Shown here: positions 26,663 to 35,589 of the stretch, piece by piece
How the letters are laid out: every line of letters begins with the position of its first letter
How positions within the stretch are numbered: position 1 is the stretch's first letter
NCBI RefSeq assembly: GCF_040412085.2
Contig: NZ_CP115921.1
Coordinates: forward strand, 124,001 to 188,000
Source of the DNA: Vibrio sp. CB1-14
GTDB lineage: Bacteria; Pseudomonadota; Gammaproteobacteria; Enterobacterales; Vibrionaceae
Length of the DNA: 64,000 nucleotides
Direction of reading: 5' to 3'
Translations under genes and position numbers: made by a program
The notes under the pieces: model-generated
Seen by the model: the letters and a program-made list of their open reading frames with translations, nothing else
What the model was told of the DNA's origin: nothing
The model's database searches: none

Positions 26663-26712
26663 AAGTCGTCATTCCTTTTTTGAGGCTGCCACCTTTTTCG
26701 GGAGTGACGACT
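26663..26712. repeat. Inverted-repeat element with AAGTCGTCA ends
   Basis: Ends AAGTCGTCATTCC and GGGAGTGACGACTT pair over at least nine bases across a T-rich centre. The GTCATTCC/GGGAGTGAC style resembles the palindromic element at 1286-1384. It lies just after the adenine-deaminase-like gene and may also act as its transcript end. Confidence 0.5.
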
Positions 26713-26754
26713 TAACTTTTTCTTGGCGTTTAACCTCTATTTATATCGACCTCA

Positions 26755-27762
26755 CTAAACCACCGAATTTAAATAATCCGTCACCTTTTTCCGGTAAGCT
26801 TGCTTCTGTGTGTCACCAATAAAGCTGGCATCGATAGCATTAAGCGTAAACTGTGCGAGCTCTTCATGGGTTAAAAGGTGAGCCTGACTGACCGCGACAA
26901 AGTTGTCTGTCATATAGCCACCAAAATAAGCTGGGTCATCTGAGTTGATGGTCACTGCAACGCCTTTTCTTAGTAGCTCCACAATATTGTGATCTTGCAT
27001 TTCATCAAACACTCGAAGCTTTATGTTTGATAGCGGACATACCGTGAGCGGCATCCTAGACTCAATAAGCTGTGCCACCAGCGCCTCATTGTCAACGCAG
27101 CGTACGCCATGATCAACACGGCTAACACCCAGCATACTGATCGCATCAATAATGTTCTGAGCAGGACCTTCTTCCCCTGCGTGAGCAACCGTCAAGAAGC
27201 CATGCTCTCTAGCCATTTCAAATACACGGGCAAACTTTTCAGGTGGGTGACCTTGCTCAGAAGAATCCAGACCTACACCAACAATGTCATCTTTGTAGAG
27301 AATGGCTTGTTTGAGTGTTTCAATTGCCGCCTCCTCAGAAAGGTGACGCAAGAAGCACATAATCAACTGCGAGCTTATCTCCAGTTTCTGTTGCCCATCT
27401 TTTAACGCGCTTACAATTCCCTTGATAACGGTATCAAACGCGATACCCCTATCAGTATGGGTTTGTGGATCAAAAAAGATTTCTGTGTGAATCACATTAT
27501 CGTGCTGACAACGCTCTAAATATGCCCAAGTTAGGTCGTAAAAGTCTTGCTCGGTTTGCAGCGCATTGGCGCCTTGATAGTAAATATCGAGAAATGACTG
27601 TAAGTCATCAAACTCATACGCTTTGCGAAGCGCTTCTGGCGAGTCGTAAGGTATGTCGATTTGATTGCGTTTTGCCAAATTGAAAAGTAGTTCTGGTTCT
27701 AGAGAACCTTCGATGTGAAGGTGTAACTCGACTTTTGGGAGACCTTGAATAAATGCGTTCAT
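26755..27762 (-). CDS. Adenosine/adenine deaminase family enzyme, adenine deaminase type
   Basis: This zinc hydrolase of the amidohydrolase superfamily deaminates a purine, most likely adenine to hypoxanthine. The 335-residue product has the metal-binding HLHIEG near residue 14, [18 protein letters not shown] near 175, HAGEEG near 197, and SDDPAYFGG near 275. The SSE...HPPEKF loop follows the adenine deaminase subgroup (AMD; Aah1-like), whereas the second paralogue at 46908 has the AGGEELGF loop of true adenosine deaminase. It is transcribed alone, leftward. The enzyme class is certain; adenine as substrate is a subgroup inference. Confidence 0.88.
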   Translation of the reverse strand: MNAFIQGLPKVELHLHIEGSLEPELLFNLAKRNQIDIPYDSPEALRKAYEFDDLQSFLDIYYQGANALQTEQDFYDLTWAYLERCQHDNVIHTEIFFDPQTHTDRGIAFDTVIKGIVSALKDGQQKLEISSQLIMCFLRHLSEEAAIETLKQAILYKDDIVGVGLDSSEQGHPPEKFARVFEMAREHGFLTVAHAGEEGPAQNIIDAISMLGVSRVDHGVRCVDNEALVAQLIESRMPLTVCPLSNIKLRVFDEMQDHNIVELLRKGVAVTINSDDPAYFGGYMTDNFVAVSQAHLLTHEELAQFTLNAIDASFIGDTQKQAYRKKVTDYLNSVV

Positions 27763-28036
27763 ATACCACCTATTATGCTTATAAGAGCCTTAACGGCTTA
27801 TGGGGCTTGCGGATGCACTTACTCTGAGTATAGGAACAGATGAAGAAAAGTTTCGAACGCCAATACAAAGAGTAAAGACAGCAATGCCATCCTAACTCTT
27901 CGTAATCAGCACTTTTCGGGAACTGGTAGAGACCCCCAAACCGTATTATTGGGGTTATACGAAGCTGCGGGGACTGTATCAAATGATGAAGGCCATTGAC
28001 AACCTACAGTCCACCGCTTTGCCTCAAAAAATATAA

Positions 28037-29434
28037 TTAGTCGTCAAATGAGCCCGTCGTCGCCAATTCTTTAAACCAAACTCCATGTTTCTTAGGGATT
28101 CGGTTACCAGTCTCTAGATCCAAGCGGAAGAAGCCATAACGACGCTTGAACGAGTTCAACCAAGACCAGTTATCGATAAAGGTCCACTGGTGAACACCAA
28201 AGCAGTTTGAGCCCTCTTCAATTGCTTTGTGAAGCTGAACTAGATGCTCCTTCATCAAGCCTGTGCGGAATGAATCGTCAATCAGACCGTCGGCACCTGG
28301 CTCTCCCTCTGATTCTAGATCCATCGCAATACCGATTTCAGCAAGGTACCAAGGAATGTTGCCGTAATTCTCTTGAACATTTTTAGCGATATCGTAGATA
28401 GCCGTCGGCAAGATTTCGTTATTGTCACGATATGGATTGAATCGACCCTCTGGGTTTACGTAGTTCTCGAAGTATACCTCTGGAGTAAAGTAATCTAGGT
28501 CGTACTCTGCTTCGCGTGCTTTCACACGGCGCGGAACATAATAGTTAACACCAAGAAACTCGACTTTTGCGGTTGTAATCGCGGCAATCTCTTCCGCTGT
28601 TGCTTCAGGCGTTAACCCTTGCTCAGCCAAAACATCACACAGCTCTTGAGGGATTTCATTTTTCACCATTGGGTCTAGGAAGCTGCGATTAAACAAAAGG
28701 TCTGCATACCACGCTGCTTTTTTATCTTCTTCACTGTCGTTTCGCGTGTAAGAAGGAGTTAAATTAAGCACGATACCAATTTGCGAGTTTTCCAACTCCA
28801 ACGCGTTAAAACGGTGTACCGCTTTTGCGTGAGCAAGCATGATATTGAAAGCAACCTGAACGGCGAGCTTGCCATCTTTCTTGCATGGGTAATGGAAGTC
28901 ATACAAGTAACCACCTTCTACTGGCACGATTGGCTCGTTAAACGTGATCCAGTGCTTCACCTTGTTACCGAAAAGCTTAAACGCGGTCTCTGCGTAATCT
29001 GCAAATAGGTCGACCACTTTCTTTGACTCAAAACCGCCAAACTTCTCTTGAAGCTCTGCTGGCATGTCAAAGTGGTAAAGGTTCATCATTGGCTCAATGC
29101 CATTGGCGATCATTTCATCAATGTAGTTGTTGTAGAACTCAACAGCATCTTGGCATACTTCACCCGTTTCGTAATCTTTGATTAGGCGAGACCACTGAAT
29201 AGAGGTACGGAACGAATTGAAACCGACCTTTTTCATGTCTTGTACATCTTCTTTGTATCGGTGATAAGTATCCGTTACCGTTTGAGAACTAATGCCACGA
29301 TAAAAACGCTCTGGACTTTGCTGGTGCCAAAGATCCCAAATAGAATCGTTGGCTTTATTTGTAGTGCCTTCTGTTTGAATGCCAGACGCAGCCGCGCCCC
29401 ACAAAAAGTTTTGCGGAAAAGTGTATGTCGTCAT
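28037..29434 (-). CDS. Glycoside hydrolase family 1 enzyme, possibly 6-phospho-beta-glucosidase
   Basis: This 465-residue TIM-barrel enzyme hydrolyses beta-glucosides. It has the N-terminal FPQNFLWGAAASGIQTEG signature and the acid/base TFNEP with Glu167. The nucleophile region reads YLAEIGIAM with Glu366, where most members have TENG. At the usual NFEW position, whose Glu binds the sugar O4/O6, it has NWSW (Ser424), and the following RFG is RYG (Tyr433). Serine at that place and a KRRYG end suggest a phosphorylated substrate. It lies 4 bp after the stop of a BglK-like ROK kinase gene in the same operon, which fits ATP-dependent beta-glucoside phosphorylation followed by hydrolysis. No PTS or transporter is adjacent. 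Confidence 0.85.
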   Translation of the reverse strand: MTTYTFPQNFLWGAAASGIQTEGTTNKANDSIWDLWHQQSPERFYRGISSQTVTDTYHRYKEDVQDMKKVGFNSFRTSIQWSRLIKDYETGEVCQDAVEFYNNYIDEMIANGIEPMMNLYHFDMPAELQEKFGGFESKKVVDLFADYAETAFKLFGNKVKHWITFNEPIVPVEGGYLYDFHYPCKKDGKLAVQVAFNIMLAHAKAVHRFNALELENSQIGIVLNLTPSYTRNDSEEDKKAAWYADLLFNRSFLDPMVKNEIPQELCDVLAEQGLTPEATAEEIAAITTAKVEFLGVNYYVPRRVKAREAEYDLDYFTPEVYFENYVNPEGRFNPYRDNNEILPTAIYDIAKNVQENYGNIPWYLAEIGIAMDLESEGEPGADGLIDDSFRTGLMKEHLVQLHKAIEEGSNCFGVHQWTFIDNWSWLNSFKRRYGFFRLDLETGNRIPKKHGVWFKELATTGSFDD

Positions 29435-29438
29435 CTTA

Positions 29439-30347
29439 CTAACCTTGTCTATTCAGAAAATGTTTTAAAGCGCCAATCAGGTTGGCGTCGTTACCAAATT
29501 GTGTCAGTGCGGGAACCGGACGTATTCGGGCAATCGGAATGCTTGATTGCAGCTCATCCAGTTTGCGATTGATATTGTCAATTAATCGAGGGCTGCGGCT
29601 GACCGCCCCTCCAAGAAGAATGCATTTAGGATCCAAAGAGTACTGAACATTAAAGAGAATCGTTGCCAGATCGCCATACCATTGCTCAACCAACGGTTGT
29701 ACGTCACTGTCGCCCTGTTCGTAAAACGAAAACACTTTAATACCATCGAACTCTTCGACCTTTTGATTTTTGGCCATTGCCACGTTTTCAACCAGGGCAC
29801 GAGTGGATGCTGCGTTCGAATAGGTAATAGGCTGCCCCTCTTCAAAACGGAGTATGCAATAGCCAAACTCCCCGGCATGCAAGTGGGTCCCTTTGATGAC
29901 TCCACCATCACGCACGATAGCGCCGCCGATCCCGGAGCCCAAAACTAGTAGGCAAAACTCGTTATCTTCTTTTCCAGCTCCGAGCCAATCTTCTGCAAGT
30001 GCAGCGCAACAGCCATCGTTTTCTAGCTCTACTGGTAGATTGAACCGAGCTTGGTATAAAGCTCTCACGTCGATATCGTGGATATAAGGGAGAGCACTTG
30101 CCCCTTCTATCACCCCAGTATCCACATTGACAGCTCCGCAAGTACTTATTGCGATGCCTTTCAGTGCAAAGCGAGCGGCAAGCTCATCGAACGTAGGGGT
30201 AAACGTGTCTAGCCACTGCTCATAACTGTCAGCCTGGCTAGAGAGCGAGAAGCGCTCATGAATTTGTGCATCCACCGACATGACTGCACCTTTCACCGAT
30301 GAGCCACCAAAATCTAGAGTTAGAAACAGGTCGTCTTTTAGTGTCAT
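29439..30347 (-). CDS. ROK family kinase, BglK (beta-glucoside kinase)-like
   Basis: ROK kinases phosphorylate sugars using ATP. The 302-residue product has the N-terminal phosphate loop LDFGGSSVKGAV, the catalytic-Asp strand VELENDGCCAALAE near residue 107, and the GSGIGGAIVRDG loop near 135. The zinc-binding CxCG motif of most ROK proteins is missing; instead HAGEFGY is followed by YSNAASTRALV. This is the same arrangement as in BglK of Klebsiella, a kinase of cellobiose and other beta-glucosides. Its stop codon lies 4 bp before the GH1 gene, so they are co-transcribed. Substrate is inferred from that resemblance and context. Confidence 0.78.
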   Translation of the reverse strand: MTLKDDLFLTLDFGGSSVKGAVMSVDAQIHERFSLSSQADSYEQWLDTFTPTFDELAARFALKGIAISTCGAVNVDTGVIEGASALPYIHDIDVRALYQARFNLPVELENDGCCAALAEDWLGAGKEDNEFCLLVLGSGIGGAIVRDGGVIKGTHLHAGEFGYCILRFEEGQPITYSNAASTRALVENVAMAKNQKVEEFDGIKVFSFYEQGDSDVQPLVEQWYGDLATILFNVQYSLDPKCILLGGAVSRSPRLIDNINRKLDELQSSIPIARIRPVPALTQFGNDANLIGALKHFLNRQG

Positions 30348-30415
30348 AGTTGTTTTTATGAACTCGTTATATTTGCGAATTAAGTGTTTATATGTGACAA
30401 AGAGATTAGCTTTGA

Positions 30416-31312
30416 CTAGAGCGTGTGCAAGAAGGCGGCGCCTCGCACACCAGACGAATCGCCATGTACGCTTTTTACAACCTGGGTCGTGACCGATTTT
30501 GTGAAGGTGTATTGCGAGAGCTTTTGCTGAACCAAAGGATACACTTCGTCTACGTTCGACATCCCACCACCAAGCACGATGACTTCAGGGTCGACAAAGT
30601 TCACAATAGCCGCCAAAGTTCTAGCAAGCTGATCACAGTACAAATTGAAGTGTTCAATGGCTCGGTCGTCGCCTCTTTCATAGAGAGCCATAATCTCTCT
30701 AGAGTTTGCGGGTTCATACTTCTCTGCGAATGTGCGAGCAAAGCCCGTACCTGAGACAAATGATTCTGCGCAGTTCATCGAGCCGCAGTAACATTGGTTA
30801 GGATTACCATCAACCTCTGGATTAAAGTTAGGCAGTGGGTTGTGTCCCAACTCGCCACCGAGCTTATTGAGACCGGTCACCAAGCCATTGTTGATCACCA
30901 CGCCAGCACCGCAGCCAGTTCCAATGATGACTGCGACACAAGAGTTGGTCGCGTGCTTTGCAGCGCCATCTTTATATTCAGAAAGCGCAAGACAATCTGC
31001 ATCATTGGCAATAACAACTGGGACATCGATCTGCTTTTGAATATCACCAATAAAGTCCTGTCCATTTAACACAGACACATTTGCTCCCTGCATCAGGCCG
31101 TCATTGCCGACAGAACCACAGCAGCCTATGCCAATAGATTCGATCTCCCCATGTTGGCTCACAGCATCAATCACAGACATCACCGCTGTTAAGAACTCTG
31201 AATAACTGTTTTTTGCCGTTGGTTCACGATGAACAACCAAGGTCTCGTAGCTATTGGCATCGAGTCCGACACCCTCTATTTTTGTGCCGCCGATATCTAG
31301 TCCTACTATCAT
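30416..31312 (-). CDS. ROK family sugar kinase, fructokinase (Mak)-like
   Basis: This 298-residue ROK kinase starts at 31312 (MIVGLDIGGTKIEG) after an AAGAGAG ribosome site; the upstream extension is not protein-like. It has the ATP loop DIGGTKIEG, the catalytic region VVIANDADCLALSE near residue 100 and GTGCGAGVVINNG near 128. The zinc motif CYCGSMNCAESF is near residue 178, with the preceding GHNPLP His. The words CYCGxxxCxExFxSGTGF resemble E. coli fructokinase Mak. It is the first gene of the leftward three-gene sugar set. Which hexose it uses is not fixed by sequence. Confidence 0.82.
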   Translation of the reverse strand: MIVGLDIGGTKIEGVGLDANSYETLVVHREPTAKNSYSEFLTAVMSVIDAVSQHGEIESIGIGCCGSVGNDGLMQGANVSVLNGQDFIGDIQKQIDVPVVIANDADCLALSEYKDGAAKHATNSCVAVIIGTGCGAGVVINNGLVTGLNKLGGELGHNPLPNFNPEVDGNPNQCYCGSMNCAESFVSGTGFARTFAEKYEPANSREIMALYERGDDRAIEHFNLYCDQLARTLAAIVNFVDPEVIVLGGGMSNVDEVYPLVQQKLSQYTFTKSVTTQVVKSVHGDSSGVRGAAFLHTL

Positions 31313-31486
31313 GTTTTGCTCTCTTGATTTGTTTGTTCGCCAATCTTTAAACCTGGGGTCGCCAACATCTCGTTGGATTGATTCTAATAAAACAAATTTT
31401 CGTTCTCTTCTAAAGGACGAGACCCTCAAAATTACGAACAAGTCACAAAACTATATAGTTTTACAAAAATACACATGCAGTTTTTA

Positions 31487-31503
31487 GTTCGAACTATTCG
31501 AAC
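31487..31503. promoter_or_regulatory. Inverted repeat GTTCGAA-CTA-TTCGAAC
   Basis: A perfect 7-3-7 inverted repeat lies between the leftward ROK kinase gene (175 bp away) and the rightward pirin gene (80 bp away). It is a good candidate operator; the regulator is not encoded nearby and is unknown. Confidence 0.5.
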
Positions 31504-31531
31504 GTCTCTTTCACATTACCACTCTGCTCTT

Positions 31532-31549
31532 TAGATCTCCGGAGATCTA
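31532..31549. promoter_or_regulatory. Perfect 18-bp palindrome upstream of pirin gene
   Basis: TAGATCTCCGGAGATCTA is its own reverse complement over all 18 bases. It lies 33 bp before the pirin start codon, in the place of an operator or leader. Gapless palindromes this long are rare by chance. Confidence 0.5.
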
Positions 31550-31582
31550 TAGTTTGACTATCAGATAACAAGGAGATCCCAA

Positions 31583-32431
31583 ATGACTTCATTTAGAACC
31601 ATTCAACAGATCATTCCATCGCATGCCACCTCTGATGGTGATGGTGTAAAAATTCGTCGCGTACACGGCTTTGACAATCAGGCGTTCTCGCCGTTTCTTA
31701 TGATTGATGAGCTCAAATCTGACGACAAAAAAGATTATGTTGGCGGATTTCCCCCTCATCCACACCGCGGTATTGAGACACTTACCTATATGATGCAAGG
31801 ACACTTCCAGCATCGTGACCATATGGGGAACGTGGGCGAGTTACGCTCTGGCGGTGCTCAATGGATGGCAGCAGGCCGTGGCGTGATCCATAGCGAAATG
31901 CCAATAATGGATGACGGTCAACTGCACGGTTTCCAAATTTGGATAAACCAGCCGGCCAGAGACAAAATGAAGCCAGCGCAATACCACGATTTCCAACCAG
32001 AAACGATTACCGAGTATCAAAAACCGGGATTTGGATTGGTGCGTCTATTAGCTGGCACATTAACCGTCGATGGTGAGGCGTTGACAGGCCCTCTCACGCA
32101 AACAGGCGTAGCGGCAACCGTTGCTGATTGGCGCGCTGAAAAAGGCGACCAACTTGTTTTGGGCACACCCAAACACCACAACGCCATGGTTTATGTCTAC
32201 GAAGGTGAAATCTCATTGAGTGAGAAAAAATTGATTAAAGGTGAACTTGCACTAGTCTCAAAAGGAGAGACTATGGAGATTAAAGCGAAAGAAGATTCTG
32301 GATTGTTGGTATTTGTTGGTGAACCTATCAACGAGCCAGTCGTTCACTACGGTCCATTTGTTATGAATAGTAGCCAAGAGATACAGCAGGCTATTAATGA
32401 CTATAATCGCGGCGAATTTGAACGTTATTGA
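31583..32431 (+). CDS. Pirin family protein
   Basis: Pirins are double-cupin metal-binding proteins; bacterial members include quercetin dioxygenases and redox or stress-related regulators. The 282-residue product has HPHRGIETLTYMMQG near residue 58, where the two His bind metal, then GAQWMAAGRGVIHSEMP near 93 with the third His and Glu. The C-terminal cupin (about 165-270) has YVYEGEISL. The start follows an AAGGAG ribosome site. It is transcribed alone, with two palindromes in its promoter, and ends at a strong terminator. The in vivo role of this member is unknown. Confidence 0.9.
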   Translation: MTSFRTIQQIIPSHATSDGDGVKIRRVHGFDNQAFSPFLMIDELKSDDKKDYVGGFPPHPHRGIETLTYMMQGHFQHRDHMGNVGELRSGGAQWMAAGRGVIHSEMPIMDDGQLHGFQIWINQPARDKMKPAQYHDFQPETITEYQKPGFGLVRLLAGTLTVDGEALTGPLTQTGVAATVADWRAEKGDQLVLGTPKHHNAMVYVYEGEISLSEKKLIKGELALVSKGETMEIKAKEDSGLLVFVGEPINEPVVHYGPFVMNSSQEIQQAINDYNRGEFERY

Positions 32432-32481
32432 TTCAACAATCAAGTTTTAGATTTGACACCTTAATCCACTGCCTGTGTGTC

Positions 32482-32517
32482 ACGCATCGACTGAATACGT
32501 CGATGCGTTCTTTTTTG
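32482..32517. terminator. Rho-independent terminator after pirin gene
   Basis: A perfect 10-bp stem, ACGCATCGAC and GTCGATGCGT, with a 7-base loop is followed by TCTTTTTT. It lies between the converging pirin and ppnP genes. Confidence 0.88.
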
Positions 32518-32549
32518 CGATATTCGTTTTAACGCTGTCGCTGTTAATG

Positions 32550-32831
32550 CTACAGATATTCGCAAAGATAAGCGGTTGCTTGCTCGACTTGCAAATCAAA
32601 GCTTGAGTCGCCTTCAACGTCAAACGCCTGACCCGCTGTGTAGGTTTTCCACTCTTGCGTGTTAGCTAAACGGACCGTTAGCGCACCTTTTACTACCGTC
32701 ATTTTCTCTGGAGCAGCGGTTCCAAACGTGTATTCACCTGGCGCCATAACGCCGACACTGCTGTCACCGTCAGTTTGTGTAAAAGCGAGGGATTTTACGT
32801 TTCCTTCAAAATAGGTGTTTTCTTTGATCAT
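32550..32831 (-). CDS. ppnP: Pyrimidine/purine nucleoside phosphorylase PpnP
   Basis: PpnP (YaiE) is a small single-cupin enzyme that splits many nucleosides with phosphate into base and ribose-1-phosphate. The 93-residue product is the exact family size. It has the N-terminal [11 protein letters not shown], the [19 protein letters not shown] strands near residue 28 and the C-terminal [10 protein letters not shown] with the conserved Cys. It is transcribed alone, leftward, after an AAGGAAGT ribosome site. With two amino-purine deaminases in the same window it fits purine and pyrimidine salvage, though these genes are not co-transcribed. Confidence 0.93.
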   Translation of the reverse strand: MIKENTYFEGNVKSLAFTQTDGDSSVGVMAPGEYTFGTAAPEKMTVVKGALTVRLANTQEWKTYTAGQAFDVEGDSSFDLQVEQATAYLCEYL

Positions 32832-32961
32832 AATGACTTCCTTGTAATTTACTTAAGGCAAAACATCGTTTTACCTCACAAAGTTAACGAAAACAAGTCA
32901 TTGATCACTTGCTAGTCTGTGATGGTATAAATAAACAGAACCAATTAATCAGAGACAAGGT

Positions 32962-34287
32962 ATGTCCAATCAGGAAAGTAAAGTTCCAACCAATCGCCTC
33001 ACCCGCTTCGGAAAATTAGCCTCACTGGCAACGCGAGTTACAGGCTCTATGGTCACAGAGGGCGCAAAACAGTTTGCTCAAGGAAAGCGTCCCAAGGCGC
33101 GCGAACTGCTACTCACCCCGAGTAACGTCAAACGAGTGGCCGATCAACTGGCTCATCTTCGTGGTGCAGCGATGAAAGTCGGTCAGTTAATGTCGATGGA
33201 TGCGGGCGATCTTATTAGCCCAGAATTGGCTGACATTCTTTCAAGGCTGCGCTCCGATGCTTCACCAATGCCTGCCAGTCAACTTTCCTCGGTTCTTACA
33301 CAAGAGTTGGGAGCCGACTGGAAGCAGAACTTTATCGAATTTAACTTCAAACCCATCGCCAGTGCATCGATTGGACAAGTACACCAAGCCCACTCAGACG
33401 ATGGCACTAAACTGGCGATTAAAGTGCAGTATCCAGGTATTAAGCAAAGTATCGACAGTGACGTCGACAATGTAGGCACCCTACTCAATGTGGTTGGACT
33501 CATTCCCAAGGATGTCGATTACAAAGGATTACTGGAAGAGGCAAAGAAACAGCTTCATGCCGAGGCAGATTACTTATTAGAAGCCAAACTTCTGCGCCAA
33601 TTTCGCAACTACCTCGCAAGCTCCCCGCAATTTATCTTGCCTGACGTCCGAGATGAACTTACAACCGATAATGTGCTAGCCATGACCTATGTAGATGGCG
33701 TTGCGATAGAGTCGTTAGTGGACAGTAGTCAGCAAACTCGCAACCGCGTGGTTACCCTACTGTTGGAGCTTCTGTTCAAAGAGATATTCGATTTTAAGCT
33801 GGTACAAACGGATCCTAACTTTGCTAATTTTCTTTTTGATGAGCGGCAACACAAAGTCGTCCTGCTAGATTTTGGTGCGACTCGAGCTTACGACGACCGC
33901 ATCAGCGATGGCTATCGTCTCGCTTTCAGCGCCATCCTCGACGGTGACGACGACGCGCTCTATGAGGCATTGCAGCAAATTGGCTTCTTCACTCAACAAA
34001 TCCTACCTGCGCAGAGAGACGCAGTCGTTAACCTAGTTAAACTTGCCGGCGAGCCACTTAAGCACCAAGGTAGCTATGATTTTGGCGCCAGTAACCTTGC
34101 ACAGCGCATCAGTGAAGCGGGCACGGTAATTAGTATGGAGCAGGACTATTGGCATACTCCCCCAGCTGATGCGTTATTCTTGCATCGTAAGATAGGTGGC
34201 TTGTATTTATTGGCGGCTCGCCTCAAGGCCAAAGTCGATGTAAACCAGCTGTTTTTGCCCTTTAGGTTGACGGAAGTCTTGAAATAA
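32962..34287 (+). CDS. ABC1/ADCK (UbiB-like) atypical kinase
   Basis: This 441-residue protein belongs to the ABC1/ADCK/UbiB atypical kinase family, whose members support quinone synthesis or lipid handling. It has the family-defining KVGQLMSMDAGDLISPEL (KxGQ) near residue 73, SIGQVHQAH (the Ala-rich loop equivalent) near 138 and AIKVQYPG near 152. The catalytic loop reads TDPNFANFLFD near 285, and the metal-binding DFGATR is near 306. The C terminus has no strong membrane helices, unlike UbiB itself, so it is a UbiB paralogue of COQ8 type. It stands alone in its direction. Confidence 0.88.
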   Translation: MSNQESKVPTNRLTRFGKLASLATRVTGSMVTEGAKQFAQGKRPKARELLLTPSNVKRVADQLAHLRGAAMKVGQLMSMDAGDLISPELADILSRLRSDASPMPASQLSSVLTQELGADWKQNFIEFNFKPIASASIGQVHQAHSDDGTKLAIKVQYPGIKQSIDSDVDNVGTLLNVVGLIPKDVDYKGLLEEAKKQLHAEADYLLEAKLLRQFRNYLASSPQFILPDVRDELTTDNVLAMTYVDGVAIESLVDSSQQTRNRVVTLLLELLFKEIFDFKLVQTDPNFANFLFDERQHKVVLLDFGATRAYDDRISDGYRLAFSAILDGDDDALYEALQQIGFFTQQILPAQRDAVVNLVKLAGEPLKHQGSYDFGASNLAQRISEAGTVISMEQDYWHTPPADALFLHRKIGGLYLLAARLKAKVDVNQLFLPFRLTEVLK

Positions 34288-34467
34288 CAAAGTATTACAA
34301 AGCCTATCTGTCAGCTTTTCATATCTAGCGCTATGGTTAATGCTGAGGAAGCGACATTCCCTATCTAGCGTTTGGTAAAGTTATAACGGCTTTAGTCGAT
34401 AACCTAAATAGACGCTAAAAACACAACCGAGCACAGACTCAATTAGGCGACAAGGAAGGCCGAGCGA

Positions 34468-34935
34468 ATGACAAGGATCAGAGCCAAAGCAACCCCCAAC
34501 ACCGACTCTTATATGCTGGTAGTAATACTGCTGGTCATCGTCGTGCTGTCTGGCTTGCTTGGCTTTGCGTTTTATAGCAGTCACCAAAACCATATCTCCC
34601 CAACCCGCGTCTACGGCAATTGGATTGAAATTGGCGCTCCAAAACAAAGCACAGAGATCTTGACGTTTTCTGACGCAGGTGCGCTTCGCAACCATCGACT
34701 CGTGACGACTTCCTTCGAGTTTGATGGTCGTATTGTGCGTCTCAAAACAGGCAGTGGCTTGTGGGTGTATGAACGTGTCGGCACACCCCGTTCCCCCCAG
34801 CTTCGTCGCGTCACGCCTGCTTTGCCTCCGCAACGTTTTATTCTTGAAGGCTATGAAGATACCGTTCCTATGGATGGTTACAATCCAACTCAAAACCGCC
34901 GCTCCGCGTTGCGAGAGCATTTCACAACCAAGTAA
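34468..34935 (+). CDS. DUF2850 family membrane-anchored protein
   Basis: The 155-residue product has a basic N terminus and one hydrophobic helix (about residues 15-37), then a soluble domain with YGNWIEIGAPKQSTEIL near residue 49 and FDGRIVRLKTGSG near 85. This matches the DUF2850 family seen mainly in vibrios, whose function is unknown. It is probably anchored in the inner membrane with the domain in the periplasm. A long ORF on the opposite strand (34381-34941) is a shadow. The gene is transcribed alone. Confidence 0.75.
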   Translation: MTRIRAKATPNTDSYMLVVILLVIVVLSGLLGFAFYSSHQNHISPTRVYGNWIEIGAPKQSTEILTFSDAGALRNHRLVTTSFEFDGRIVRLKTGSGLWVYERVGTPRSPQLRRVTPALPPQRFILEGYEDTVPMDGYNPTQNRRSALREHFTTK

Positions 34936-35084
34936 TGTCAAAAGTTAGATGTGGTCACATCGCTTTTGTGCATGTTTGTTTGACCCGTATCAAGCTTCAC
35001 TTAAATTTCATATAGACGTCACTCATCCTCTCCTACACTGTCTCATAGGCTAGTAGGAATCGTTACTTTCCAGAGGAGAGGACA

Positions 35085-35381
35085 ATGATCAAAACACATC
35101 GCAACTTTGTGCTGCATGGCAGCAACCAGCGTCACGCTCAAATTCACGTCAATCCAGTAGGTGAACTCGATATCGATATTGTCGAGTCTAATGAACACCA
35201 TAATACTGAGTTGACCGAGCTCAGCTTCAAACGTTCGCAACACTCAACGCTAGTGAGAGGGTTTGAGATTCACGATCATAAAGCATGGCAAATCACGCTC
35301 AACAATCGAGATGCAGATGATCTAAGCACCATAGTCAAACGAGCAAATGATGATTATGAAGAATTAATGCGTGATCTTTAA
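35085..35381 (+). CDS. Small hypothetical cytoplasmic protein
   Basis: A very strong ribosome site (GAGGAGAGGA) precedes the ATG at 35085. The 98-residue product has no signal or membrane segment. It begins with a beta-rich, His- and Asn-rich half (THRNFVLHGSNQRHAQIHV) and ends with an acidic helical tail (DDYEELMRDL). I do not recognise a family. Its strong ribosome site and clean isolation suggest a real and well-expressed protein. A GC-rich hairpin at 35406-35433 follows. Confidence 0.65.
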   Translation: MIKTHRNFVLHGSNQRHAQIHVNPVGELDIDIVESNEHHNTELTELSFKRSQHSTLVRGFEIHDHKAWQITLNNRDADDLSTIVKRANDDYEELMRDL

Positions 35382-35405
35382 GACAGTGAGTAGCATCTCG
35401 AATTA

Positions 35406-35433
35406 GTGTGGCAAGTGGCGACATTGCTTGCCA
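35406..35433 (+). terminator. Hairpin after the small hypothetical gene
   Basis: Arms GTGGCAAG and CTTGCCAC pair across an 11-base loop, 25 bp after the stop codon. Only TTAATG follows, so this is a weak terminator or an RNA-stabilising hairpin. Confidence 0.45.
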
Positions 35434-35589
35434 CTTAATGCTGCTTTGTACCTTGTTGTTTTCATGCGCCAGTGAAAATAAGTGGCTTAAAACGGCAATT
35501 CAAACAAATTATGACATTCCCCTGAATTATCAATACAATCAATCCAATACCCTATCCACCCTGTTTTACATCAGCACTCCCGACTCCCT

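Larger units (their letters stand above)
26410..26754. other. 345-bp region between adenine-deaminase-like gene and mepA
   Basis: No gene is seen. The region contains the mepA promoter, a 14-bp perfect palindrome at 26540-26553 and an inverted-repeat element at about 26663-26712. Confidence 0.5.

Noticed and set aside
27779..27982. 67-codon minus-strand ORF before the adenine-deaminase-like gene
   Set aside because: It has no ribosome site or family resemblance and lies in the probable promoter region.
34381..34941. 186-codon ORF on the minus strand opposite the DUF2850 gene
   Set aside because: It is the antisense shadow of a gene with a membrane segment and a known family pattern; the product is Cys- and Arg-rich without domain signals.
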